Shown: in pieces, positions 53,600 through 62,728 of the stretch | How the letters are laid out: the number at the start of each line of letters is the position of its first letter | How positions within the stretch are numbered: the first letter of the stretch is position 1 | NCBI RefSeq assembly: GCF_027257875.1 | Contig: NZ_JAPVQY010000041.1 | Location: 1 to 64,000 of the forward strand | Direction: 5' to 3' | DNA from: Burkholderia sp. IMCC1007 | GTDB lineage: Bacteria; Pseudomonadota; Gammaproteobacteria; Burkholderiales; Burkholderiaceae | DNA: 64,000 bases | Position numbers and translations under genes: made by a program | Notes under the pieces: model-generated | What the model saw: only the letters and a program-made list of their open reading frames with translations | What the model was told of the DNA's origin: nothing | Databases searched by the model: none

Positions 53600-54550
53600 A
53601 TGGACATCCGCCAGCTCCGTTACTTCGTCAGCATCGTGGAATACGGGAGCCTCGGGAAGGCGGCGGAAAAGCTGTTCGTCGCGCAGCCGTCGCTGAGCCA
53701 GCAGATCGCGAAGCTCGAGGGCGACGTCGGCGTCACGCTGCTCGTGCGCAGCCCGCAGGGCGTGAGGCCGACCGCCGCAGGGCAGGCGCTCTATCGCCAT
53801 GCGCGGCTTGTGCTCCGGCAGATGGAGCAACTACGACAGGAAGTGCGGGAAGGTGTGGGCAGCGAGTCCGGTACGGTCGCGGTGGGTTTTCCCACCACGA
53901 TGACGTCGATCCTCGCCGTGCCACTGTTCGAGCGGATCAGCTCCCGTTATCCGGGCATCCGACTGCAGTACCTCGAAAGCATGAGCGGCTTCATCAACGA
54001 ATTGCTGGCGAACGGGCGGCTCGACCTCGCGATCCTGTTCCGCGAATCCAATACGACCGGAATCACCGCGCTGCCGCTGTTTGACGAAGTGCTGCATCTG
54101 CTTGGCGAGCCGGGCGACACGGTGCCGTCGCGGGCGCGCACCTGCACACTCGCGTCGCTCGCCGGCGTGCCGCTCGTCGCGCCGGGTGTGCAGAACGGGC
54201 TGCGTTTGCTGCTCGAACGCACGTTCGCACGCGAAGATGTGCCGCTCAACATCATCGCCGATGTTGACTCGCTGCCGACAATGATCTTGCTCGCGCAGTC
54301 GGGCCTTGCGTGCACAATCCTGCCCGCGTCTGCGCTGGCGTCGCGCGAGCCGTCCAACCGGCCGAAGATGCGTCGGATTGTCGAGCCGGAGATCCGCCGA
54401 CCCGCGAGCCTGTGCTGGTCCAACACGTCCCCCATCAATTCCGCGGCGCTTGTGGTGCGGGAAACGATCGTCGAGCTGATTGGCGAGCTCGCTGCAAGCG
54501 GCACCTGGACGGGCATCACGCTGCGCGAGGCCGATTCGTCGCCGGCGTAA
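53600..54550 (+). CDS. LysR-family regulator of the itaconate-type locus
   Basis: This 316-residue protein starts MDIRQLRYFVSIVEYGSLGK, then AAEKLFVAQPSLSQQIAKLE; the effector domain begins near GTVAVGFPTTMTSI. The ATG at 53600 fits the family; an in-frame start at 53492 would add 36 unrelated residues. It is transcribed divergently from the hydratase gene, with 128 bases between, the classical layout for a LysR activator of the opposite operon. Confidence 0.92.
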   Translation: MDIRQLRYFVSIVEYGSLGKAAEKLFVAQPSLSQQIAKLEGDVGVTLLVRSPQGVRPTAAGQALYRHARLVLRQMEQLRQEVREGVGSESGTVAVGFPTTMTSILAVPLFERISSRYPGIRLQYLESMSGFINELLANGRLDLAILFRESNTTGITALPLFDEVLHLLGEPGDTVPSRARTCTLASLAGVPLVAPGVQNGLRLLLERTFAREDVPLNIIADVDSLPTMILLAQSGLACTILPASALASREPSNRPKMRRIVEPEIRRPASLCWSNTSPINSAALVVRETIVELIGELAASGTWTGITLREADSSPA

Positions 54551-55077
54551 AGCGCGACATGTGCGCCCTCGGCGGGCTCAGTCCGCAAGCCAGCGCGCGG
54601 ACGGCCAATCACCGCGTTCGACCGCCGCGCGCGCATCTCGTCGACGAGCAGCGCGGTTACCGCCCTCACGCCGCCGCAATTCGGCACCTATTCGACTACG
54701 GCAGAACGATCGTGGGCTGCAGCCCCGGATCGGCACTCGCGTAACCACGCGAAGACGGCGGTGCTCGCCTTCAATCGCCCTGCGCGCTCCCTACGACGCG
54801 CACCGCGTCAATTCCCATTCCTGATACCGAATTGCTTCGAGCGAACGATCTCAATCGTGCTTTAAGCCGCGCAAGTACACGTTCGTCAATGTCGCTGCAA
54901 CTTGATGTCGCCGGATTTATGCGGTTTTAGACCGCCATCGACACCAGGGCCGGCTTCGATACGCACGACGCGGCCGCCGATACGCTGCTCGACGTCTCGA
55001 ACTTTGAGGCGGTGACCATACAAGAGATGTCAGCGATAATGGACTTCAACTTCCTGCCCGATATGGGCAGAATGAGC
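54551..55077. other. Non-coding or decayed stretch after the LysR gene
   Basis: About 530 bases with no supported gene. Short open frames exist but lack starts, ribosome sites or recognisable domains. An IS66 remnant follows, so this may be degenerate mobile DNA. Confidence 0.45.
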
Positions 55078-55348
55078 GCGAGCGTTTGGTGGGGCGCCAC
55101 GCGTGGCCGTTCGCGGATACGACGCCCGGGGCGAGAGCGAGCGCCAATCTCTATTCTCGCATCGAGACGTGCAAGGCCAACGGCGTCGACGCCTACCGCT
55201 ATCTGACCGAATCGCTTAAAGCGCTGCCTTACGCGCGAAGCGCCGACGATTACGAGGCGCTGTTGCCATGGAAGCTGGGTCAGCGTAACGGCGACACGGC
55301 AGCCTAATTCCCGTCACAGGGAAAGGGCGTGGCCAATGGACCGCTTAC
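55078..55348 (+). pseudogene. C-terminal remnant of an IS66-family transposase
   Basis: The frame reads ERLVGRHAWPFADTTPGARA, then SANLYSRIETCKANGVDAYR with YLTESLKALPYA and DDYEALLPWKL. This is the conserved end of IS66 TnpC. About 75 residues remain. Shortly after the stop the sequence ends in CCGCTTAC at 55341-55348, the inward form of the GTAAGCG terminus typical of IS66, so the right end of the element is probably present. Confidence 0.83.
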
Positions 55349-55429
55349 GAATGGTCGCGTTGCTGCGCTTCCTGAGTTTCAGGTACAACACGACCGCCCG
55401 AATGCGTTCTTGGTATGAATACATGGACT

Positions 55430-55465
55430 ACCTCCAAAGTAGTCCAAGATTTTGTCCGCATCCCC
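55430..55465 (+). repeat. 36-bp repeat, inverted copy of 25315-25350
   Basis: ACCTCCAAAG, one variable base, then AGTCCAAGATTTTGTCCGCA and TCCCC. The copy at 25315-25350 is in the opposite orientation with one mismatch. Both lie beside broken sequence. It is likely an insertion-sequence terminus left after loss of the rest. Confidence 0.75.
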
Positions 55466-55493
55466 AAGATCGCTCGCGAAAGCTAGCCCCTCA

Positions 55494-56765
55494 TCACGGG
55501 GAAGATGTTGGATCGGTTCGGCCAGCTCGGTGTCGCTGCTCGAGCGACTCCTCCATTTCGACCGCCTCCACGAGCGTTTGCGCAGTGGCTGCGGACAAGG
55601 TCCACCCTAAATGACCATGCCCCGTATTATAGAAAACACCGCGTCGCTTCCCTCGGCCCACCTTTGGCAACATGTTAGGCAGCATGGGTCTTAATCCGGC
55701 CCACGGAACGACCCTTGACGTCGAAACATCGGGAAAATGTCGCCGCGTCCAATCTACCAGCGGCACAATTCGATCTGAGCGGATGTCTCGATTGAATCCG
55801 TTGATCTCCGCTGTACCCGCTACGCGAAATCGAGCCGCGCCGAGCCGACTAGTCACTATCTTCGCCTTATCGTCGAGCAAACTCACCCACGGCGCGCTCC
55901 GTCTACTTACTTCGTCATCAAGATACACAGTAATCGAATAGCCCTTGACGGGGTACACGTTCAAATGATCGCCGAGCATCGTTGCGAACTTGCGGCTACT
56001 GACTCCTGCGCATACGACGATTCGCTCAACGGAAAAGCGCTCTTGATTATCTGCAAGATTGGCATGCAATGAAAACGTACCGGCAGTCCGCTGCTCGATG
56101 GAAGTAATTGCGGCATCGTAGTGAAATTTGACGCCGTGGCGCACGCAAGTCTGAGCTAATCCACGTGTGAATTTGTGGATGTCGCCAGTCGAATCTGATC
56201 GCGTGAAGAACCCGCCGTAAAAATCGCCGTGCAATGTTGGTTCAATCGTACGCAGGTCGCCCCCCGCCACCGGAACCCGGTCGAGGCCTCCTTCGCACAG
56301 CAATTCATTCACTTTGCACGCCGACTCAAATTCCTTCTGCGTCTTGTAGATGTGCAAAATTCCGCGCTGTTCCAAGTCGAAGTCTATGCCCTCTCTGTCG
56401 GCTATAGAAAACAGATGGTTTCGCGCGGCGATCGCGAGCCGTACGGTTTCTAAGGTGTTCTCCCGATAGCGGGGGATCTGCCGTAGGAACTCGCCCATCC
56501 ATGAGTACTTGTGCCACGTGGGTATGGGATTAAGCAGCAGCGGTGCGTCGCGCGTGAGCATCCAGCGCAGCGCCTTCATTACCGTAGCCGCACTGTTCCA
56601 GACTTCTGCATTGCTAGCGGACAACTGACCGCCGTTGGCAAACGAGGTCTCCATCGCCGCATAACGATGACGCTCAAAGACGGTAACTTGGTGACCGCGC
56701 TGTGCAAGGGCGTAAGCAGTCGTGACGCCGGTAATTCCGGCGCCTATGATCGCGATTCGTGACAT
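55494..56765 (-). CDS. DadA-like FAD-dependent amino-acid dehydrogenase/oxidase
   Basis: This 423-residue flavoprotein of the DAO family has IAIIGAGITGVTTAYALAQR (FAD site, residues 4-23) and ETSFANGGQLSAS as in D-amino-acid dehydrogenase. IVVCAGVSSRKFA and a C-terminal FYNTGHGHLGWTLSAATAQT follow. It would oxidatively deaminate or dealkylate an amino acid such as glycine, sarcosine or a D-amino acid and pass electrons to the respiratory chain. The tandem glycine riboswitch upstream (56831-57026) strongly suggests that glycine is substrate or product. The start at 56765 fits the family N-terminus. Confidence 0.88.
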   Translation of the reverse strand: MSRIAIIGAGITGVTTAYALAQRGHQVTVFERHRYAAMETSFANGGQLSASNAEVWNSAATVMKALRWMLTRDAPLLLNPIPTWHKYSWMGEFLRQIPRYRENTLETVRLAIAARNHLFSIADREGIDFDLEQRGILHIYKTQKEFESACKVNELLCEGGLDRVPVAGGDLRTIEPTLHGDFYGGFFTRSDSTGDIHKFTRGLAQTCVRHGVKFHYDAAITSIEQRTAGTFSLHANLADNQERFSVERIVVCAGVSSRKFATMLGDHLNVYPVKGYSITVYLDDEVSRRSAPWVSLLDDKAKIVTSRLGAARFRVAGTAEINGFNRDIRSDRIVPLVDWTRRHFPDVSTSRVVPWAGLRPMLPNMLPKVGRGKRRGVFYNTGHGHLGWTLSAATAQTLVEAVEMEESLEQRHRAGRTDPTSSP

Positions 56766-56830
56766 GACATGATCCAGAGTAGTTGGGCACCACCGATGTC
56801 GACTTCGCATCGAAATCGGCGAGGATGCCC

Positions 56831-57026
56831 CATCTGTCCATGTACCTGAGAGTTTCTCCCCGTCTGTCTACGAGCCTGACGTCAGTCGTACAGAGGGGAT
56901 CCCCTTCGGTGGGCGCACATCACGCCGCTCTCCAGATGCTCCAGCGGCGCGGTCCTTTTGCCTGAGAGTTTCCGGGGCGGTTGCTCCGTCGGCGTCGTCA
57001 CATCGTCTAACGATCTCTCCCGCGCT
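56831..57026 (-). promoter_or_regulatory. Tandem glycine riboswitch controlling the DadA-like gene
   Basis: Read on the minus strand, the first aptamer starts GCGGGAGAGAUCG and contains CGCCGACGGAGCAA and ACUCUCAGGCAAAAGGACCG. A second aptamer follows directly: CUGGAGAGCGGCG, CACCGAAGGGGAUC and GAAACUCUCAGGUACAUGGA. These are the conserved blocks of the two glycine-binding aptamers joined by a short linker. The element ends about 65 bases before the ATG at 56765. In most bacteria tandem glycine riboswitches turn genes on when glycine is abundant. Confidence 0.93.
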
Positions 57027-57153
57027 GCACTACAGAACGGCTCGACAATACCGCTCAAAATATGTTGCTGCAAGTGTTTCGTGCCATAGCAGCCGCGAAT
57101 CGTGCATCCGAGCTACTGTCAGGTCCTATGTCTTGTCGCCGGTTGCCCGATGC

Positions 57154-58032
57154 CTACAGATTCCAAGTCTGTCTTAATGACTCGACCGCCGCCTGTATCG
57201 CGGGATCACTCTCCCGATTTCCGTGATAAATAAACCAAAGCGAAGATTCAGCCTTCTCGCTCATCACTATAACTTCGCTTTTTTCTTGAGCCTGAAGCGC
57301 CAGTTCTTCGCGTAGTAGACCTATGCCGACACCGGCGCTGACGAGTGTCCGAATAATGAATTCATGGTCCGCCTCAACGATTTCGACAGGTTTGATGGCA
57401 ACCCGTTGAAGTATCTCCATGACCATGTCATGGTTCGCGCTAGGTTTGGATGCCCGAATCCAAGGCATGAGTGCGGCGTCGCTCCAGCTGGCGCCTTCGA
57501 TTCGGTTGCGCCAGAGTGCTGGCGCAACTACGCAGAATGTCATTCTGCTTAACTCTATACCCCGTGTGTCAGCGGGCAATTTTTTTCCTACGAAAAATGC
57601 CCCATCGAGTTCGCCGCTCTGAATACCCCATGTCATCCACGCAATGCGTCCGACGTGAAGATCGGCCACTACGCCTCGATAGCGGGTCACCATCGTCCTG
57701 ACAAACTGTCCGAGCCGCAAACACTCGGGGTCAAGCATTACCACGCCGAGTCTCAGGTGGCCGCCGATTGTGCCTCGCAAGCCTTTTGCTCCGTTGAGAA
57801 AATCGCCAAACGTCTCCAATACACGTTCTGCTTTTGGAAGCAACTCTTGTCCAGCTTGCGTGAGTGATACAGCCGACGTCGAACGCTGCATCAAGCGAAC
57901 TTCGAGGTATTCCTCGAGGGCCTTTAGTTGATTGCTGACTGCCGGTTGAGTGATGTGGAGCGCATCCGCAGCTTTTGTCAGGCTAGAGAGCCGAGCTACC
58001 GTTACGAATGTACGAAGCTGTTTCATGTCCAT
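57154..58032 (-). CDS. LysR-family regulator
   Basis: This 292-residue protein has an HTH MDMKQLRTFVTVARLSSLTK followed by AADALHITQPAVSNQLKALE. The effector domain begins near GTIGGHLRLGVVMLDPE. It is divergent from the ene-reductase operon that starts at 58340, with about 300 bases between, so it probably regulates that operon. It is not likely to regulate the DadA-like gene, which has its own riboswitch. A second ATG lies 6 bases in. Confidence 0.9.
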   Translation of the reverse strand: MDMKQLRTFVTVARLSSLTKAADALHITQPAVSNQLKALEEYLEVRLMQRSTSAVSLTQAGQELLPKAERVLETFGDFLNGAKGLRGTIGGHLRLGVVMLDPECLRLGQFVRTMVTRYRGVVADLHVGRIAWMTWGIQSGELDGAFFVGKKLPADTRGIELSRMTFCVVAPALWRNRIEGASWSDAALMPWIRASKPSANHDMVMEILQRVAIKPVEIVEADHEFIIRTLVSAGVGIGLLREELALQAQEKSEVIVMSEKAESSLWFIYHGNRESDPAIQAAVESLRQTWNL

Positions 58033-58339
58033 TGAGGAGGTCCGGCGAGTGGTTGAAGTCGTTGGCCGCCCGACGTTACCACATAGGCGCGGCGCTCAAA
58101 ATTGGAGTGATCCCGTGCGTCGACGTGCGGTTGAGTTGGGACCATACGCCTGGCACAGACGCAAGGTTTTCCCAATCGCGGCCTCAATCGGCGACCCATT
58201 TCCTGACGTTATCAACCTCATCACGCGAAAGAATTGGCGGAAAAAATAACGGATTCGTATTGTTTGTTCAGTCGATGCGATATCGCGGGTCAGGGTTTAT
58301 TGGATCCGTCCCGACCCCGACAATTTACAGGAGATGAAA

Positions 58340-59509
58340 ATGACTAGTGAACATTCGAATCGGCCCATGCTGCTGGAGCCATTCACACTGCGCGAAGTCC
58401 GGCTGCCAAATCGGATGGTTCTCTCTCCCATGCAGATGTACACAGCAAAAGATGGCTTCCCCACCGATTGGCATCTCCAGCATCTCGCGAAATTTGCCGT
58501 AGGTGGCTTTGGCACAGTGTTTACCGAGGCACTTTGCACGGACCCGGCCGGGCGTAGCACGTACGGCGACATGGGGATTTGGTCCGATGAATTCGTACCG
58601 CCGTTGCGAAAGATCGCTGACACCTTGCGTTCTTTGGGAGCGGTCCCCGCGGCGCAGATCCATCACGTCGGGCCAAAGGCTGGACGCCAGCGTCCATGGG
58701 AGGGCTACGGACCTCTCGGTGCGAAAGAGGCAGAAAACGGGGAGCCACCTTGGCAACCGGTTGCACCGTCTGCCGATGCGAAGGCTGAGGGGTGGCACAA
58801 CCCCAGGCAGCCCTCGAAACAGGAAATCGGAAAGTTGATTGAACAGTTCGGCGCTGCAGCTCGCCGTTGCGCTGCGGCCGGCTTTGATGTGCTTGAAGTG
58901 CATGCGGCTCACGGCTATTTGATTCATTCATTCTATTCGCCCCTGGGAAATAGCATCGATGGTGAATACGGCGGCACGCGAGAAGAGCGGATGCGCTTTG
59001 CGCTCGAAGTAGCGGAAGTCGTCCGTGCTAACTGGCCGGAAAATAAGCCGCTCTTTTTCCGGCTGTCGTGCGTTGATGGTGCAGACGTCGGTGGTTGGGA
59101 CATTGACGACACCATCGTAATGGCGAAGGAGCTGCAGAAACGTGGTGTTGACCTGATCGACTGTTCGTCGGGCGGTATAGGTCTGTCCCCCACTGCAAAG
59201 ATCGTTTCGCGTCAACCCCTTTTTCAGGTCCCATATTCGGAAGCTGTTCGGGGCCAGTGCGAGAACTTGCCGACCATGGCGGTGGGCCTGATCACTGAAC
59301 CGGAGCAGGCCGAGGCTATCTTGCAGGCAGGACAGGCAGACCTGATTGCCATTGCTCGGGAGGCTCTCTTCAACCCGCACTGGGCGCTGCATGCTGCAGT
59401 CGCTCTAGGTGGCCCAGAGCAGTTCAACTCGATGTGGCCCCCCAGCTATGGCTGGTGGATCTATCGCCGCAACCGCTCGCTCGAGTTGGGGCGCGCGGAC
59501 CGCAAGTGA
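58340..59509 (+). CDS. Old-yellow-enzyme-family NAD(P)H:flavin oxidoreductase (YqjM/XenA type)
   Basis: This 389-residue FMN TIM-barrel enzyme reduces activated C=C bonds. It has LPNRMVLSPMQMYTAKDGFP, AQIHHVGPKAGRQRPW with the substrate-binding region, and FDVLEVHAAHGYLIHSFYSP. The ATG at 58340 is preferred to the one at 58334 because AGGAG abuts the earlier codon and is well spaced for the later. It is the first gene of an operon with a binding protein and hydantoinase subunits and may act on an unsaturated ring of the same substrate. Confidence 0.9.
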   Translation: MTSEHSNRPMLLEPFTLREVRLPNRMVLSPMQMYTAKDGFPTDWHLQHLAKFAVGGFGTVFTEALCTDPAGRSTYGDMGIWSDEFVPPLRKIADTLRSLGAVPAAQIHHVGPKAGRQRPWEGYGPLGAKEAENGEPPWQPVAPSADAKAEGWHNPRQPSKQEIGKLIEQFGAAARRCAAAGFDVLEVHAAHGYLIHSFYSPLGNSIDGEYGGTREERMRFALEVAEVVRANWPENKPLFFRLSCVDGADVGGWDIDDTIVMAKELQKRGVDLIDCSSGGIGLSPTAKIVSRQPLFQVPYSEAVRGQCENLPTMAVGLITEPEQAEAILQAGQADLIAIAREALFNPHWALHAAVALGGPEQFNSMWPPSYGWWIYRRNRSLELGRADRK

Positions 59510-59558
59510 TTTTGTGAAGGTCGACTCCACTTAACCTGAAAGATGAGCGGGAACTGAA

Positions 59559-60584
59559 ATGAGAGAGATCAAGCAGTGGATCAATGCGAGTTCAGTCGCG
59601 GTGCTGGCTGCTCTATGGATGAGTCCTGCGGTTTCGGCCGAAAAGTTGATTGTCACAGCATTTGGTGGCATATGGGCCGAGTCGATTGAGCAGAACTTCG
59701 GTACTTGCTACAAGGCAAAGACGGGTAAGGAGATTGCGATTCAACTGGGTTCGCCTGCTGCATGGCTCAACAAGATACGCGCGAATCCAAGCCATCCACC
59801 GATTGACGTGGTGACGTTGCCAGACATCGATGTTACCCGTGCCATCCGGGCCGGGATGCTCGACCCATTGGATGCGAGTCGGTTGCCGAGCCTGAAAGAG
59901 ATCGAGCCGTCACATTTCGATCGCTGGAAGCAACAGGCGGTGGACATTCACCTTGGCACGCTCGGCGTTCTTTACAACAAGTCCGCGATCCCGAATCCCC
60001 CGAAAGACTGGCGGACTCTTTTTGACAATATCGCTGCCGGAAAGTACGGAAAGCGCGTGTCGTTGCCATCCGGTGTATACGCGTGGGGGCCCGAGTTCAT
60101 CTGGTTCGTTGGTCAGACATATGGCGGCGATTCAAACCTGGCCTTCACCAAGTTGAAAGCGATGGCACCGTCGGTAACAAAGTTCTGGACCGAGCCTACT
60201 GAGGCGTTGAACCTTTTTGCGACTCATCAGGTCGACTTGGTGCTGTATTGGGACGGCCGTTCGCACGACTTTATCGACAAAGGAAACGCGTGGGCGGGTT
60301 ACTACAATCCGGGTCCTAAATCCCTAGGTACGACCGTTTCTGTTGCCAAGGTAAAGAACGGCTCCGATGATGCATGGTCCTTCATTAATTGTGCGCTGTC
60401 TGCGCAACCTCAACTTGCCCACGCAACCATGCTGGGCTACGGCGTAACCAATAAAACGGTTATCTATCCGGCCGCACTGAAAGCCCGAATTACCCCGGAA
60501 TCCGACATGATTTTTATGCCATACGCCGAATATATGGATCAAATTCCCGGCTGGATTGATCGTTGGAACCGAGAGATGCGCTGA
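59559..60584 (+). CDS. PotD/PotF-like periplasmic substrate-binding protein (ABC type)
   Basis: This 341-residue protein has a signal peptide ending MSPAVSA/EKL. The mature part resembles spermidine/putrescine-type binding proteins: LIVTAFGGIWAESIEQNF, GTLGVLYNKSAIPNPPKDW and VDLVLYWDGRSHDFIDKGNA. It would capture a small cationic or amide substrate for an ABC importer. The permease and ATPase genes are not in the window; they may lie beyond 64 kb. GGGAACTGAA is a weak ribosome site. Confidence 0.88.
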   Translation: MREIKQWINASSVAVLAALWMSPAVSAEKLIVTAFGGIWAESIEQNFGTCYKAKTGKEIAIQLGSPAAWLNKIRANPSHPPIDVVTLPDIDVTRAIRAGMLDPLDASRLPSLKEIEPSHFDRWKQQAVDIHLGTLGVLYNKSAIPNPPKDWRTLFDNIAAGKYGKRVSLPSGVYAWGPEFIWFVGQTYGGDSNLAFTKLKAMAPSVTKFWTEPTEALNLFATHQVDLVLYWDGRSHDFIDKGNAWAGYYNPGPKSLGTTVSVAKVKNGSDDAWSFINCALSAQPQLAHATMLGYGVTNKTVIYPAALKARITPESDMIFMPYAEYMDQIPGWIDRWNREMR

Positions 60585-60625
60585 GGTGGGCAACAAAGAT
60601 GAACCCTGTAGTGGAGACAGAGAAC

Positions 60626-62728
60626 ATGGTGAGCAAAGCGAAATCCGGCACAGCCGGTAGCGTCAAGGTAGGGATCGATGTCGGTGGAACGTTTACCGAT
60701 GTCGTATGCGTCGACGAAAAGGGTGAACTTCGGTTGATGAAGGTACCGACCAGCCGGCGCGATCCCAGCATCGCTATCCGTCAGGCGATGAGTCGTATGG
60801 AAAACGAGTGGGGTATCTCCGCGAAGAGCATTTCGCGCTTTGTCCATGGAACTACGGCGGGCACGAACGCGGTACTTGAACGCAAGGGTGCGCGCATCGG
60901 CCTAGTGACAACTGAAGGATTTAAGGACGTACTCGAAATCGGTCGGCAAATGCGGCACCGAATGTACGACATGATTCTCGCGCCAGAAACGCCGGTTTTT
61001 CTCGCCCCGGGCGCACGCCGAAAAGGGGTGCCCGAGCGAATAGCCGCAGACGGTTCGATTGTGACGCCGCTGGATGAAGCGGCGCTCAATCGCGCTGTCG
61101 ATGAGCTGGTTGAGGAGGGAGTCGAGGCAATCGCGGTGTGCTTTTTGTTTTCGTTCCTGAACGCTGCCCACGAGGTTCGCGCACGCGCGTTGATCCAGTC
61201 TCGACATCCGGATCTCATGGTGTCGCTGTCATGTGAGGTGGACCCATCATTTCGGGAATATGAGCGTACGGCAGCCACGGCATTCGATGCCTACGTGAAA
61301 CCGGTTCTCGATCAGTATCTTGCTAATCTTGAATCTGATCTGAGGCGGGCGGAGATCCCGGCGCCGCTGCAAATCATGCAGTCGCGCGGGGGCATCTGTT
61401 CCGCTCAGACTGCACGCCAGCGCCCCGTGCGGCTCTTTTTGTCCGGGCCGGCGGCCGGTGTAATCGGAGCGCGGTATGTGGGGCAAGAGGTCGCGCATGA
61501 CAATCTGATCACTGTGGATATCGGGGGTACGAGCTGTGATATTTCCGTGATCAACGCTGGCAAGCCGGTGGTGCGCAGCGAGGGGCTCATTGACGGGTAT
61601 CCGGTGCGGGTGCCGATGGTCGACGTAAATGCGATTGGATCGGGCGGAGGTAGCATCGCATGGCTGGACGCCAGCAACTTACTGCGGGTCGGCCCGGAAT
61701 CCGCAGGTTCGGAGCCTGGGCCAGCTTGCTATGGACGCGGTGGCACCAAACCCACGGTTACTGATGCGTCGGTTGTACTCGGCTATATCGATCCGAACAA
61801 CTTCGCGGGCGGGACTCTGGTTTTGAATCCTGAACTCGCGTACGAATCGATTCGGCTCCACGTGGCGCAACCAATGGGGCTTTCCGTGGCCGAGGCTGCA
61901 CTGGGAATACATCGAGTGCTGAACGCTCAAATGGTTGAAGGTATCCGACTTGCATCGATTCGGCGGGGATTTGACCCGCGCGACTTCAGCCTGATGCCGC
62001 TCGGCGGCGGCGGGGCGCTTCATGCGACAGCACTGGCGGGCGAACTGGGAATGCAAACGATTGTCGTGCCACGCAATCCAGGTGTGCTGTGCGCGTTCGG
62101 TCTATTGTCCGCGCCGGTGGAACACGAGATGGCAACGGCGTTCCCGTGTGCATTGCGTGACGCCGACAGCGCAGCTGTCGATCGCGTCTTAGCGGGTCTG
62201 GACGACAAGTTAGCGACGTTGATGCATCAGGAGGGTGTTGGGGCCGAAGAGACAGATGTCTCCCATAGCGCGGATGTCTGTTACGTCGGGCAGTCCTACA
62301 GCCTCGAAGTGCCTTTTGAGCCAGGACTGTCCGGCGACGAAAGGTTCGAACAATTGTACGAATCCTTTCTGAAAATCCATGACCGTGTGTACGGCCACAG
62401 CACGCGTGGTCCGGCTCGAATCGTGAACTTGCGGTCCGTTCACCAAGCATCGTGCGCGAATGGAGCACGACTTGCCGCTGACGTTGAAGTCGGACCCGCT
62501 CCGCAACGGCGGCCGATGTTTTTCAATGCGACGGGTCCTGACCAACCGGTCGAAAGCTGGATCTATCAACGCAGTGCGTTGTCGCGAGACGTAGTCATCG
62601 AAGGTCCTGCTGTGATCGAACAGATGGACACGACAATTCTCGTCGAACCTGGCTGGACCGCTCGTGTGGGTGCGCAAGGCAATCTGATTCTTTCGGCGAA
62701 CAAGGGGAACGACAATGAACGCAAATGA
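60626..62728 (+). CDS. Hydantoinase/oxoprolinase subunit A (HyuA)
   Basis: This protein of about 700 residues is an ATP-dependent cyclic amide hydrolase subunit. It has the actin-like VGIDVGGTFTDVVCVDEKGE at the N-terminus, FVHGTTAGTNAVLERKGARI, and LISVDIGGTSCD-type phosphate sites (ITVDIGGTSCDISVI). DVNAIGSGGGSIAWLDASN and MPLGGGGALHATALAGELGM follow. The start at 60626 has GGAG 9 bases upstream; ATG at 60599 is also possible. It overlaps the B subunit by 14 bases. With HyuB it would open N-methylhydantoin, 5-oxoproline or a similar ring. Confidence 0.92.
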   Translation: MVSKAKSGTAGSVKVGIDVGGTFTDVVCVDEKGELRLMKVPTSRRDPSIAIRQAMSRMENEWGISAKSISRFVHGTTAGTNAVLERKGARIGLVTTEGFKDVLEIGRQMRHRMYDMILAPETPVFLAPGARRKGVPERIAADGSIVTPLDEAALNRAVDELVEEGVEAIAVCFLFSFLNAAHEVRARALIQSRHPDLMVSLSCEVDPSFREYERTAATAFDAYVKPVLDQYLANLESDLRRAEIPAPLQIMQSRGGICSAQTARQRPVRLFLSGPAAGVIGARYVGQEVAHDNLITVDIGGTSCDISVINAGKPVVRSEGLIDGYPVRVPMVDVNAIGSGGGSIAWLDASNLLRVGPESAGSEPGPACYGRGGTKPTVTDASVVLGYIDPNNFAGGTLVLNPELAYESIRLHVAQPMGLSVAEAALGIHRVLNAQMVEGIRLASIRRGFDPRDFSLMPLGGGGALHATALAGELGMQTIVVPRNPGVLCAFGLLSAPVEHEMATAFPCALRDADSAAVDRVLAGLDDKLATLMHQEGVGAEETDVSHSADVCYVGQSYSLEVPFEPGLSGDERFEQLYESFLKIHDRVYGHSTRGPARIVNLRSVHQASCANGARLAADVEVGPAPQRRPMFFNATGPDQPVESWIYQRSALSRDVVIEGPAVIEQMDTTILVEPGWTARVGAQGNLILSANKGNDNERK

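Noticed and set aside
55494..56810. Longer start for the DadA-like gene at 56810
   Set aside because: It adds 15 residues unlike the family, while MSRIAIIGAGITG at 56765 is the normal beginning.
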